Shown one piece after another: positions 16,102-24,385 of a stretch of DNA of 64,000 nt (its first letter is position 1; each line of letters begins with the position of its first letter). Origin of the DNA: an uncultured Erythrobacter sp. (GTDB lineage Bacteria > Pseudomonadota > Alphaproteobacteria > Sphingomonadales > Sphingomonadaceae); NCBI GenBank assembly GCA_947495555.1, contig CANLZI010000001.1, forward strand, positions 1,092,861-1,156,860. Reading direction: 5' to 3'. Below the pieces are notes generated by a model. That model was given only the letters and a program-made list of their open reading frames with translations. It was not told the origin of the DNA and did not search any database. The translations under genes were made by a program, and so were the position numbers.

Positions 16102-18555
16102 TCAGAATTCGAAACGTACTGATGCGGCGATGGTGCGGCCCGCTATCGAGCGAGCTCGTACGATACCGTTGGCCGGGATCGAACCTTCTTCTGCCTCGGT
16201 GTAGCCTTCGCCGTTGAACAGGTTCGTAGCATTGAGCGCCACTTCGACCCGTTCGATAGGACGAACAGCGAGGTATGCATTGACCTGCGTGTATGCTGGT
16301 AGCTTAAGCTGATTGCTGTCCTGCGTGAAGCTGTCCGTTGTACCAATCAGATTAGCGCCCGCTTTGAAGAAGCCGTCGTCATATTGCGCCGTCGCCTGAT
16401 AGACGAAGTCGGCCTGACGACGTGGCGTGTTGCCGATGACCGCTACGTTGAGCGAGTCCTTGATTTCGGCATCGGTCCAGGTGGCACCAGCGCTAAGTGT
16501 GAATGGTCCGGTCGAGTACGAACCCTCGAGCTCAACGCCGTAAGCCTCGTAATCGGTGTTTGTCAGAAGCAGCGGCGCGATTTCTACGTTCGTCTCGCTG
16601 GTTTCTGCATAGAAACCCGTGGCGTAGATCGACAGGCCGCTTCCTTGGTACTTCAGGCCCATTTCAAGCTGATTGACATCGGCAATCACGCCATCATCGC
16701 CGCCCGGCAAACCGCCATCGGTGCGGCTGATCGCGGGCGAGAACAGGCTACGGTCGGCGGTGTGACGTCCACCCTGACTGTAACGTGCGAAAATGCCGAG
16801 ATCATCCGTCAGGAGATAGTTGGCACCAAGAGACCAAGAGAAATAGCTAAAGTCGTAGTCAACCGGGCTTGCAGAACCCAGGGGAAGCACGGACGTCAGC
16901 GATTCAGGGGTGCTGATCATACCATCATTGTTGAAGTCAAAGTCGGTGACCGGGCCATCGCCAGTGATCGTGCCATTTGCATCGCCATAGTCATAGCGAA
17001 CGCTGGCATCCAGTGTGAGCCGGTCAAACTCCACTGCAAGCGATGCGAAGGGCGCGTAGGTGCTGTACTGCACATCGTAATTGCGACGGCAGCAATTGCC
17101 GAAGAAATTTGCGCCAAAGCCAACAACGCCGTTGTCTGTCACGGTGTTGGCGCCTGCATCCACGATGTCGACAAGAACCGCATTGCCATCGCCTTCAACC
17201 GTTTGGACGAATGAGGTCCACAGCCAATCGGTGTCGACATCCTGACGCGAAAGGTAGAAGCCGCTGGTAAAGGTGGCAGAGCCGCCCCCAAAGTCGAAGT
17301 CCTTGGTAATGCGGAAGTCGTTAGTGATGTTGTCGAGGCTGTTCAAACGGGTGTTGAAAAGCACCACATTTGTGAGGAGGCCGTTGCCTCCGATGCTGGC
17401 TGGGTCCGCAGTTGTGCCGGTATTCGGACCACTGGCGAAGACGATACTCGAACCAGCGCCACCGATGCCGTCAGCAATGTCCTGAGCCGCACCCGCACTC
17501 GCCGGGAAGGGAGAGACAAAGCTGCCGGAATTGTTTGCATAGCGGAAGCGATTGGTCAGCGTCCAACCGGAGCCTACGTCGATTTCTGCTTCAACACCGA
17601 ACGCCTGCGATTCAACCGAGAGGCCATCGTTGATATTGAAGGTGGTCGGATTGTTGCCACCGTCCAGCGTCAGCGCCGTAGTGATGAGGGGGCTGTAGAG
17701 TGAATCTGAACGCGGATCGAAACCAGCAATCGCATTGTATTCCGGATCGCTATCCGTGCCACCAACGAAGACCGGCTGTGGCAGGATGGTGGGCGTGCTG
17801 TCATCAAGGAACTTGGCGTGGAAGCGAACATAACCTCCGTCGAATTCTTTGGTGATGTTGGCCTTCACCTGGCCGCCATCGTAGCCGTTATAGCCAATAT
17901 CGCGCGGGCCTTCGCCGGTGCGATAGAATCCACCAACATGGAAATAGAGGTCGTCAGCGAGCGGTGCGCCATAATCGAAATCGACGCGGTAGGTCTCGAA
18001 GTCGAGGCCGACAGTGCCCTGGATCGCACCACCTTCGCGCTGACCGGTCTTCGAGAGGAAGTTGATAACGCCGCCCGGGGCGTTTGAAGCAAATGTGGAA
18101 GCCGAACCACCGCGTACTGCCTCGACGCGCGCAACATTGCGGTCAGCGCGGAGGAAGTTGTCGGCGTTGCCGAAGATGATGTCGCCAAACTCGAGAACGG
18201 GCAGACCATCTTCTTGCAACTGGATATAGCGCGCACCGCCGGTCGAGACGGGCAAGCCGCGCACAGCGATGTTGGCGTTACCCTCACCACCCGAGGCTTC
18301 TGAGCGAATCCCTGGGATTTGACGGATAAGGTCCGCCGAAGAAGCAGGAGCGAGATCGGCGATCTGTTCGGCCCCGACTGTGCTGACAGAGACCGAGCTT
18401 TCGAGCCGGTTCTGGCCGCGTGCAACAGCGGTAACGATGATGACATTACTATCATCAACAGCCTCTTCAGCGGCAGCATCTTGATCCTGTGCGAAGGCGG
18501 GGGTCGAAAAGGCACTCAGCGCGACGCCGAAGGCCAAAGCGTGACGAAATTTCAT
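16102..18555 (-). CDS. TonB-dependent outer-membrane receptor (sucrose/fructan locus)
   Basis: 817 residues from the ATG at 18555, which has an AAAGGAGA ribosome binding site; 30 further upstream codons are open but the signal peptide starts here (MKFRHALAFG..AFA, cleavage ~22). The plug domain follows (VIIVTAVARGQNRLESSVSVSTVGAEQI, IRQIPGIRSEASGGEGNANIAVRGLPVSTGG) and then a ~600-residue beta barrel ending in an aromatic residue (SVRFEF). It probably imports a sugar energised by TonB. Two LacI-type operators lie 62-101 bp upstream, shared with the divergent MFS gene, so it is likely repressed without substrate. A strong terminator follows. Confidence 0.92.
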   Translation of the reverse strand: MKFRHALAFGVALSAFSTPAFAQDQDAAAEEAVDDSNVIIVTAVARGQNRLESSVSVSTVGAEQIADLAPASSADLIRQIPGIRSEASGGEGNANIAVRGLPVSTGGARYIQLQEDGLPVLEFGDIIFGNADNFLRADRNVARVEAVRGGSASTFASNAPGGVINFLSKTGQREGGAIQGTVGLDFETYRVDFDYGAPLADDLYFHVGGFYRTGEGPRDIGYNGYDGGQVKANITKEFDGGYVRFHAKFLDDSTPTILPQPVFVGGTDSDPEYNAIAGFDPRSDSLYSPLITTALTLDGGNNPTTFNINDGLSVESQAFGVEAEIDVGSGWTLTNRFRYANNSGSFVSPFPASAGAAQDIADGIGGAGSSIVFASGPNTGTTADPASIGGNGLLTNVVLFNTRLNSLDNITNDFRITKDFDFGGGSATFTSGFYLSRQDVDTDWLWTSFVQTVEGDGNAVLVDIVDAGANTVTDNGVVGFGANFFGNCCRRNYDVQYSTYAPFASLAVEFDRLTLDASVRYDYGDANGTITGDGPVTDFDFNNDGMISTPESLTSVLPLGSASPVDYDFSYFSWSLGANYLLTDDLGIFARYSQGGRHTADRSLFSPAISRTDGGLPGGDDGVIADVNQLEMGLKYQGSGLSIYATGFYAETSETNVEIAPLLLTNTDYEAYGVELEGSYSTGPFTLSAGATWTDAEIKDSLNVAVIGNTPRRQADFVYQATAQYDDGFFKAGANLIGTTDSFTQDSNQLKLPAYTQVNAYLAVRPIERVEVALNATNLFNGEGYTEAEEGSIPANGIVRARSIAGRTIAASVRFEF

Positions 18556-18616
18556 GGCAAAACTCTCCTTTGTGCTCGCACCAGTTTGCGCGATTCGCAA
18601 TAAGACATAATTCGGC

Positions 18617-18630
18617 TGCAAACGATTGCA
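18617..18630. promoter_or_regulatory. LacI-family operator, proximal to TonB receptor
   Basis: TGCAA-ACGA-TTGCA, an inverted repeat with the same arm sequence and spacing as the perfect site at 18639-18656. The centres of the two sites are 24 bp apart. Likely bound by the LacI-type regulator encoded at 20069. Confidence 0.75.
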
Positions 18631-18638
18631 ACAGAAAA

Positions 18639-18656
18639 ATTGCAAACGTTTGCAAT
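18639..18656. promoter_or_regulatory. LacI-family operator (perfect 18-bp palindrome)
   Basis: ATTGCAAACGTTTGCAAT is perfectly palindromic with the central CG usual for LacI/GalR operators. It sits in the divergent promoter region of the TonB receptor (start 18555) and the MFS transporter (start 18725). The neighbouring LacI-type gene is the obvious ligand. No copy was seen upstream of the GH68 gene. Confidence 0.85.
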
Positions 18657-18724
18657 CGTGTTAAATTTGTGTCACAAAAATGCCACGACGCCGCAAAGAC
18701 AAGGCGCAAAAGAGGGTATTGGAT

Positions 18725-20059
18725 ATGCAAACTGCCGCAAAACCACGGCTTTCCCTGCTGCGAATCATCGAGATGAACATCGGGTTCTTTGGCCTGCAGT
18801 TCAGTTTCGGCCTGCAGCAAGCCAACATGGGGCCGATATACGGATTTCTCGGAGCCGACGAAGCGACCATGCCGCTCCTGTGGCTTGCGGGTCCCATGAC
18901 CGGCCTCATTATCCAGCCGATCATCGGCGCAATGAGCGATCGCACAAATTCGCGCTTTGGACGGCGAACTCCCTATTTCCTGATCGGCGCAATTATATGC
19001 ACCATTAGCCTGTTCCTGATGCCTTATTCGTCGGCCCTATGGATGGCCGCCTCTCTTTTGTGGATACTTGATGCTGGGAACAACATCACCATGGAGCCCT
19101 ACCGCGCCTATGTTGCAGACCGGCTCCAGCCGAACCAACGGTCGATAGGTTTTCTGACTCAAAGTGCTTTTACGGGCCTCGCGCAAACACTGTCCTATCT
19201 CGCGCCCACCCTGCTGACTGCCTTTGTCGCGCAAGATGTGCTGGACGATAACGGCATTCCTGTGATCGTTCGCATTGCTTTTATCATTGGGGCCATCCTC
19301 TCGATCTCGACGATCGTCTGGTCGGTTTGGCGTGTACCCGAGTTGCCTCTTACTGACGACGAGAAGGCAGTTCTTGAGAAGAAACCTCTAACCGTTAAGG
19401 ACACATTCGCTGAGATTGTCGATGCAATCCGCGATATGCCAAAGCCGATGCGCCAGTTGGCGCTTGCCATGCTGTGCCAGTGGTACGCGATGTTTGCTTA
19501 TTGGCAGTACATCACTTTTGCAGTTGGCCGGTCGATCTACGACACGTCCGATCCCTCAAGCGCAGCATTCCGCGAAGCGACACTAACCACGCAACAGGCC
19601 GGAGCTTTGTACAACTTTATCGCTTTTGTCGGTGCGCTACTACTCATCCCGATTGTTGCTCGCCTGGGTGCTAGGCTCGTTCACGCCGCTTGCTTGACGG
19701 CGTCAGGGGTGGCCATGCTGATGCTCCCTGGCGTTGAAACACCGGCAGCGCTGTTTGTGCTGATGTTAGGGATCGGCATCGGTTGGGCTGGCATGATGGG
19801 CAACACATATGTGATGCTTGCCGACTCCATTCCCGCTGAGCGCAATGGCATTTACATGGGCATCTTCAACATGTTCATCGTCATCCCGATGCTGATCCAG
19901 ACGCTGACAATGCCGCTGATCTACAACCCACTATTGGGCGGAGACCCGCGCAATGTGCTGGTGCTTGGCGGTGTTCTTATGATTGTTGGGGCTGTTGCCA
20001 CAATGTTTGTCGATGCGGGGCATAGAGTACCGCGTGAACAAAAGGTCAGGGCGGGCTAA
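18725..20059 (+). CDS. MFS sugar transporter (sucrose permease type)
   Basis: 444 residues with about twelve membrane segments. I chose ATG 18725 because GAGGGT lies about 8 bp upstream; an in-frame ATG at 18680 has no ribosome binding site and lies close to the operators. LSLLRIIEMNIGFFGLQFSFGLQQANMGPIYGFLGA and GAMSDRTNSRFGRRTPYFLIGA are typical of the GPH-like/SuxC-type sugar transporters, which import sucrose or maltose with protons across the inner membrane. It is followed after 9 bp by the lacI-type gene, forming an operon, and is divergent from the TonB receptor with shared operators. Sucrose specificity is inferred from GH68 and fructokinase nearby. Confidence 0.88.
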   Translation: MQTAAKPRLSLLRIIEMNIGFFGLQFSFGLQQANMGPIYGFLGADEATMPLLWLAGPMTGLIIQPIIGAMSDRTNSRFGRRTPYFLIGAIICTISLFLMPYSSALWMAASLLWILDAGNNITMEPYRAYVADRLQPNQRSIGFLTQSAFTGLAQTLSYLAPTLLTAFVAQDVLDDNGIPVIVRIAFIIGAILSISTIVWSVWRVPELPLTDDEKAVLEKKPLTVKDTFAEIVDAIRDMPKPMRQLALAMLCQWYAMFAYWQYITFAVGRSIYDTSDPSSAAFREATLTTQQAGALYNFIAFVGALLLIPIVARLGARLVHAACLTASGVAMLMLPGVETPAALFVLMLGIGIGWAGMMGNTYVMLADSIPAERNGIYMGIFNMFIVIPMLIQTLTMPLIYNPLLGGDPRNVLVLGGVLMIVGAVATMFVDAGHRVPREQKVRAG

Positions 20060-20068
20060 GGGATAGCG

Positions 20069-21106
20069 ATGGCCGATTCGGACATTACCACAACGGGCGT
20101 CACGCCAAACCGCGTCCGTACGATCACGGACTTGGCAAAGATTGCTGGTGTCTCGCCTGGAACCGTCTCTCGGGCGCTTTCTGGTAACAGTCTTGTCAAC
20201 ACGAAAACGCGCGAAAAGATTGAAACAATAGCGCGCGAGCATGGCTTCCGCCCTAATCAGATGGCGAGCAGGCTTCGCAGGCAAAAGACAGGTGTAATCG
20301 GCGTCGCAATACCGCTGGGCCATGACGTGCGTCAGCAAATCTCCGATACATTCTTCATGATTTTGCTTGGTCATCTGGCCGACGAGCTGACCGAAAGGGG
20401 CTACGACCTTATGTTGAGGCGGGTCATTCCTGCAGAGGACGAAGATTGGCTCGATAGGTATATCGGCTCAGGTATGGTTGATGGCGTAATCGTGATTGGC
20501 CAGTCTGACCAGTTTGAACGGATTGAAGATGTTGCAGATGGCTATCTGCCAATGGTGGTTTGGGGGAACCACCAGGAAGGCCAGAGACATTGCGTTGTAG
20601 GTACCGATAACCGCTTGGGCGGTAAGCTGGCCACTGAAAGACTTATAGCTTCCGGAGCCAAGAGCCTCGCGTTTCTGGGCGATACCCAGCCGATAGAGTT
20701 TGCAGCCCGTTTTGCTGGCGCAAAGGACGTCGCTGACAGGATGGGTGTGTCTATTCGCGCGCTTTCTACTCACTTGTCACCTGATCGGACCGGCGAGGAG
20801 ATTGCTGAGCATTTAATTGAAATCGAAGACAGCATCGACGGCATCTTTGCGGCTACTGATACAATCGCCGTCACGTGCCTCAAAGAGCTTCGGAACCGTA
20901 GCATCGATGTACCCCGCCAACTCAAGGTAGTTGGTTTTGACGATCTCCCAATCTCAAGCCAGACAGTGCCGCCGCTTACAACCGTCAGACAGGACATTGC
21001 TGCTGGAGCAAAGGGCTTGGTCGATTTGCTGATGAGGCGGCTGAATGGTGAAGACACGGAGAGCCTAGTCTTACCGCCGCATTTGATTGGTCGTGAAACT
21101 GCATAG
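20069..21106 (+). CDS. LacI-family transcriptional repressor of the sucrose/fructan locus
   Basis: 345 residues. The LacI helix-turn-helix is at about residues 20-45 (TITDLAKIAGVSPGTVSRALSGNSLVNTKTREKI), followed by the hinge helix (RPNQMASRLRRQKTGVIGV) and a periplasmic-binding-protein-like sensor domain (DGVIVIGQ, GTDNRLGGKLATERLIASG, GFDDLPISSQTVPPLTTVRQD). It is the last gene of the MFS operon and probably represses that operon and the TonB receptor through the two palindromes at 18617-18656. The inducer is likely sucrose or fructose, by context. Confidence 0.93.
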   Translation: MADSDITTTGVTPNRVRTITDLAKIAGVSPGTVSRALSGNSLVNTKTREKIETIAREHGFRPNQMASRLRRQKTGVIGVAIPLGHDVRQQISDTFFMILLGHLADELTERGYDLMLRRVIPAEDEDWLDRYIGSGMVDGVIVIGQSDQFERIEDVADGYLPMVVWGNHQEGQRHCVVGTDNRLGGKLATERLIASGAKSLAFLGDTQPIEFAARFAGAKDVADRMGVSIRALSTHLSPDRTGEEIAEHLIEIEDSIDGIFAATDTIAVTCLKELRNRSIDVPRQLKVVGFDDLPISSQTVPPLTTVRQDIAAGAKGLVDLLMRRLNGEDTESLVLPPHLIGRETA

Positions 21107-21183
21107 CGTAACAATCGCTTGTTTGTCCGCTTTCGGGAACGGAGATTTCAAGTGACTACGTCTTATGTTGGGGCGCATTGCAG

Positions 21184-21378
21184 TCATTCAGCGATGAGTT
21201 GGGCTGCTTTGGTCAGCGCAGTGATCGCATCAACTGCTTTAGAAAGCTCAGCAACCTTCTTTCGTTCAAACTGACTTCTCGGAGCACCCAGCTCGAGGGC
21301 GATGATGCCTGCATCTTCAAGTTCCATCCCGATGCGGGTGTAGATCAGTCTGAGGAGTTCGGCTTGGTTCGCGTCCAT
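21184..21378 (-). CDS. Small hypothetical protein downstream of XRE regulator
   Basis: 64 residues from the ATG at 21378 (MDANQAELLRLIYTRIG); an alternative ATG at 21414 adds 12 residues. It is mostly helical and charged with no membrane segment (FERKKVAELSKAVDAITALTKAAQ). It lies 62 bp downstream of the XRE gene on the same strand and may be co-transcribed. Neither start has a convincing ribosome binding site. I recognise no family. Confidence 0.4.
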   Translation of the reverse strand: MDANQAELLRLIYTRIGMELEDAGIIALELGAPRSQFERKKVAELSKAVDAITALTKAAQLIAE

Positions 21379-21440
21379 GGCGCTACGAAGCCATGGAAGT
21401 GCGCCACAGTCCATATGCAGCTTTGAGCTTGCTTGGCTTT

Positions 21441-21644
21441 TCAGTCGAGCAGGCGGCCCGGCGCAATACCGAACGGCTTTGCCAGTCGCTCGATTACTGT
21501 GAGGCTGGGATTGCGATTGCCCCGCTCGATATCGCTTACATAGGTACGGTGGATCTCAGCTCGATCAGCATAATCCTCCTGGCTCCAACCCTCGCCTTCA
21601 CGAAGGCGGCGTATGTTTTGTCCAAGGCGCACACGAATATCCAC
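21441..21644 (-). CDS. XRE-family helix-turn-helix regulator
   Basis: 67 residues that are almost only a Cro/C1-type DNA-binding domain: LGQNIRRLREGEGWSQEDYADRAEIHRTYVSDIERGNRNPSLTVIERLAKPFGI. Such single-domain repressors are common in restriction-modification and phage modules. It is divergent from the membrane protein at 21769, and a 15-bp inverted-repeat pair between them is a likely binding site. It is probably autoregulatory. Confidence 0.9.
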   Translation of the reverse strand: MDIRVRLGQNIRRLREGEGWSQEDYADRAEIHRTYVSDIERGNRNPSLTVIERLAKPFGIAPGRLLD

Positions 21645-21681
21645 GCCTCTTCAATGCGCGGTTTGTCGGCGATTGGTCTAC

Positions 21682-21750
21682 AGACGATAAGTGACATTAC
21701 CACTTGACTGCACGCCTTGGCCAAGCATGTATGGCTGTTACTTATCGTCT
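21682..21750. promoter_or_regulatory. Inverted-repeat pair between the XRE gene and divergent membrane-protein gene
   Basis: AGACGATAAGTGACA (21682-21696) and TGTTACTTATCGTCT (21736-21750) are inverted copies with one mismatch, separated by 39 bp. A further hyphenated repeat AAGTG-N7-CACTT spans 21689-21705. The pair is placed to control both divergent genes and is the best candidate operator for the XRE protein. Confidence 0.6.
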
Positions 21751-21768
21751 ACACCAAGGAATAGACCA

Positions 21769-22401
21769 ATGACGCAAGCAGCAGCAAAGCCACCTGACCA
21801 AACGCCTGGTTCACGCAAGGTCAGTCCTCTCTTGGCCATCGGCATCGTGTTCATTCCCGGGATCTTTGTCTGGTTTTTGCTGCGTGGCGGCCATTCAACA
21901 CTTTCTCGAGTAATCGGCTTTGTGTGGATGGCATTCCTGCTGGTCTTTTCGCAAGCCATCATCGCGGGGATTAACGCGCTGCCTGAAGCACCTGAGAAGG
22001 TAGAAGCTGACATGGTCGAGGCAGAGATCGACGACGCGCCAAGTCCAAACGCAATTGAACCAGACGCTTCAGAAGCACCGGAGGCAGCAGCAAGAGAGGC
22101 TGAGCCACCTGTACCAGCCCCTAGAGCCACTATCAGCAGCGAAGAGCGCCGCGGGATGCATTGTCTCAACGGCTGGGATGGCTCGCATTGGAAGATGCAA
22201 TCTGAGATCAAGCGGCGACTGCGTGACCCGGACTCGTTCGAGCATGTTGAGACCCGAATTGCGCCGATCGATGAGGTGGGTAATCACTCGATCTTCATGT
22301 CCTTTCGTGCACGCAACGGCTTTGGCGGTATGAATGTCCAGCAAGCGATCGGCGTCGTCGATAACAAGGCGTGCGAGCTACAGGTACTGCAAATGCTGTA
22401 A
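21769..22401 (+). CDS. Two-TM membrane protein of unknown function
   Basis: 210 residues from ATG 21769 (AAGGA ribosome binding site). Two adjacent hydrophobic segments at about residues 22-42 and 50-70 are followed by a Glu/Pro/Ala-rich linker (EAPEKVEADMVEAEIDDAPSPN..) and a C-terminal globular domain from ~125 (MHCLNGWDGSHWKMQSEIKRRLRDPDSFEHVETRI..) ending NKACELQVLQML. The C-terminal segment resembles small domains in phage- and plasmid-borne membrane proteins, where the linker would cross the periplasm. Function is unknown. Regulation by the divergent XRE repressor is likely. Confidence 0.7.
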   Translation: MTQAAAKPPDQTPGSRKVSPLLAIGIVFIPGIFVWFLLRGGHSTLSRVIGFVWMAFLLVFSQAIIAGINALPEAPEKVEADMVEAEIDDAPSPNAIEPDASEAPEAAAREAEPPVPAPRATISSEERRGMHCLNGWDGSHWKMQSEIKRRLRDPDSFEHVETRIAPIDEVGNHSIFMSFRARNGFGGMNVQQAIGVVDNKACELQVLQML

Positions 22402-22428
22402 TGGAGCGCTTGCTTATTGCCCCAAGCG

Positions 22429-23919
22429 CTACGCCGTAATCCACTCTGGCAGCTCGGGCAGCGGCGGGCGAGGACCACGCACAGAGTTGATTGGCCTGCC
22501 TTGGGCATTGTACCTCCGGTGGAACCTCTTCCAGTTCCAGAACGACCATTCGAGCATTTGGGTTAGGCTATCGACCTGGTCATCATAGCGACCGCCGGGA
22601 AACGCCCGGATCTCTTTGAGGAATGTGTCAAGTCCTGACAGTTGGTGAGGCAGCCACACACGTCCCTCTTCGATTTGCCCAGTTTGCGCTAGCAGACGCT
22701 CAGACTTGTCGAGTTGACGCATCCCCTTTTGTGGCCATGCAATCGGATTGAAAGGACCTTCGCTAGCTAGCTGTTGCACCAGTGCAAGCCCATTGCTCGA
22801 GCGCTCAATGATCACATAATCAGCATTCCACTTTGCACGAAGCGCTATCACCTGACGTTTGAGCGCTGGGTATTCATAACGTGCGCGATGAATATCGAGA
22901 AGAAAGTAACGGCCGGCCACCACGCCCCAAGTGGTGCAGGCTGAATAGTCTGAGGTCGGCAGATCGGTTGCAGCCGGGTCCCAACTCTGAACAATCTTGT
23001 CGAACCGGTGGCGTTCGATCTCGCCTTCGAAACATTTGAACCATTCCGGCCGGACGAAATTGCCTTCATCAGCAATCGGATCCTGAAGATATTGTGCAGA
23101 ATAATGCTGCGCACCAAGATTGAGCCGTTCCTGTTCAAGCACTTCTTTGGGAAAACGAACCGGATCGAGCAGCTCGCCGCGCTTCCAAAGATAGGTGAGG
23201 CTGGGGCCAATCTCGATCTCACGATCGCGGTCTGCGATCGCGGGCAGTTTGAGAAGTTTGTATCGTTTTTCGAGCAACTCACCGGGCAAATCATCCTCGC
23301 AAATGCGTTGCTGAATCGAGAGAATGACTCCGGCACGTTTGTCTGTGATACGCTGGGTGAGCGTCACGGAAAACCAGTTCCGCACTTCTTCGCGCGCGGC
23401 ATCGCTGGTTGCTGCATCGGCTTTCATGACATCGTCCAAAACGATGTAATCGGCACCCCTACCAGTCACAGGACCTCCGACCGATACCGAGGTCACCCGG
23501 CCTCCCGTGCTGGTCGCGAGAGTTCCGCTGCGATTGCCGCGCTTGGCAAACCGCGTGCGCGGGAAGAGCTGCTGATACCACTCGCTTTCCATGATGCGCC
23601 GCCGCGTATCAGCATGCTCAGCGCTCAATGTTTCGCCATACGCTGCAATCATGATCTTGGCATTGGGATCGCGCCCCAACAGCCAGCATGGCCAGACGAT
23701 CGCAACGGTGAACGACTTCAGAGTGCGAGGCTGGATCGATATGAGCGAGCGCGGCAACTCACCCGCTTCCGCGCGCTCGAGCCAGCGGCACATGGCGAGC
23801 AAGTACCAAGCCTGCACAAGTGGCGGCTCACTGGGATGGATGAACGCAAAAGCGCGCATCAGAAAAGGAAACAGGCGCGTCCGACACAGCGCATCAATCG
23901 CTTCATTCTTATTCGGCAT
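22429..23919 (-). CDS. Phage terminase large subunit
   Basis: 496 residues from ATG 23919 (GGGAGCAGACA before it; overlaps the upstream gene by 11 bp); a 55-codon open extension further upstream runs in the shadow of that gene. The ATPase part has a Walker A-like SIQPRTLKSF (~61-70), IMIAAYGETLSAEH and a Walker B segment DYIVLDDVMKAD. The C-terminal RNase H-like nuclease begins QSWDPAATDLPTSDYSACTTWGV and ends with PGGRYDDQVDSLTQMLEW. It would package phage DNA into capsids, yet no portal, protease or capsid gene is present, so it is an orphan. It is the third gene after ParB-methyltransferase and DUF5681. Confidence 0.9.
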   Translation of the reverse strand: MPNKNEAIDALCRTRLFPFLMRAFAFIHPSEPPLVQAWYLLAMCRWLERAEAGELPRSLISIQPRTLKSFTVAIVWPCWLLGRDPNAKIMIAAYGETLSAEHADTRRRIMESEWYQQLFPRTRFAKRGNRSGTLATSTGGRVTSVSVGGPVTGRGADYIVLDDVMKADAATSDAAREEVRNWFSVTLTQRITDKRAGVILSIQQRICEDDLPGELLEKRYKLLKLPAIADRDREIEIGPSLTYLWKRGELLDPVRFPKEVLEQERLNLGAQHYSAQYLQDPIADEGNFVRPEWFKCFEGEIERHRFDKIVQSWDPAATDLPTSDYSACTTWGVVAGRYFLLDIHRARYEYPALKRQVIALRAKWNADYVIIERSSNGLALVQQLASEGPFNPIAWPQKGMRQLDKSERLLAQTGQIEEGRVWLPHQLSGLDTFLKEIRAFPGGRYDDQVDSLTQMLEWSFWNWKRFHRRYNAQGRPINSVRGPRPPLPELPEWITA

Positions 23920-24385
23920 TGTCTGCTCCCAGACCCGCGCGAAGCTCATCCTCGAACCAGGAGAGGATCGCATCATCGGCGGCGCTCGAAACGGCAGCTG
24001 CAGGTTTGCCTGCCAGCGGGTTCTCCTCAGGCAGCGCCCAGCGGCCCAGCTCGATGATTGTCTTGCGTGCACGCCAGTCACCATCGAATGCCATCTGTAC
24101 TTCTTTAAGGAGCAGCGCGTGGTAAAGCGTCACCTTGCGCGAGCGACCGCCTTCCCGAACTGAAGTCATCTCAGAGAGCAGCTTCTTGATCATCGCCTTA
24201 GTGCCCTTGGCACCCTTAGGACGTCCGTTAGGATTGCGGGTCTCGCCTTTCTTCATCGAGCCTGAGTTCGGCTTACGCTTCTTGCGTTGCGCATCATCAT
24301 TGTCGGCAACCAACCGCTGCGCCCCGCCAGCATTGCTGATCCTTTGGCGCGTGCGGACTGGGCTTTTCTTTGCATTACTCGACAT
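23909..24385 (-). CDS. DUF5681 domain-containing protein (terminase-associated, small-subunit-like)
   Basis: 158 residues. The DUF5681 signature is visible at residues ~44-60: MKKGETRNPNGRPKGAKG, followed by helices (TKAMIKKLLSEMTSV, TLYHALLLKEVQMAFDGDWRARKTIIEL). DUF5681 proteins are found just before phage terminase large subunits and are thought to be DNA-recognition or small-terminase-like proteins; this is not proven. It overlaps both neighbours by ~11 bp, so the three genes form one operon. Confidence 0.85.
   Translation of the reverse strand: MSSNAKKSPVRTRQRISNAGGAQRLVADNDDAQRKKRKPNSGSMKKGETRNPNGRPKGAKGTKAMIKKLLSEMTSVREGGRSRKVTLYHALLLKEVQMAFDGDWRARKTIIELGRWALPEENPLAGKPAAAVSSAADDAILSWFEDELRAGLGADNAE

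Noticed and set aside
23008..24057. 349-codon open frame antisense to the terminase gene
   Set aside because: The terminase carries ATPase and nuclease motifs; the antisense frame has none.
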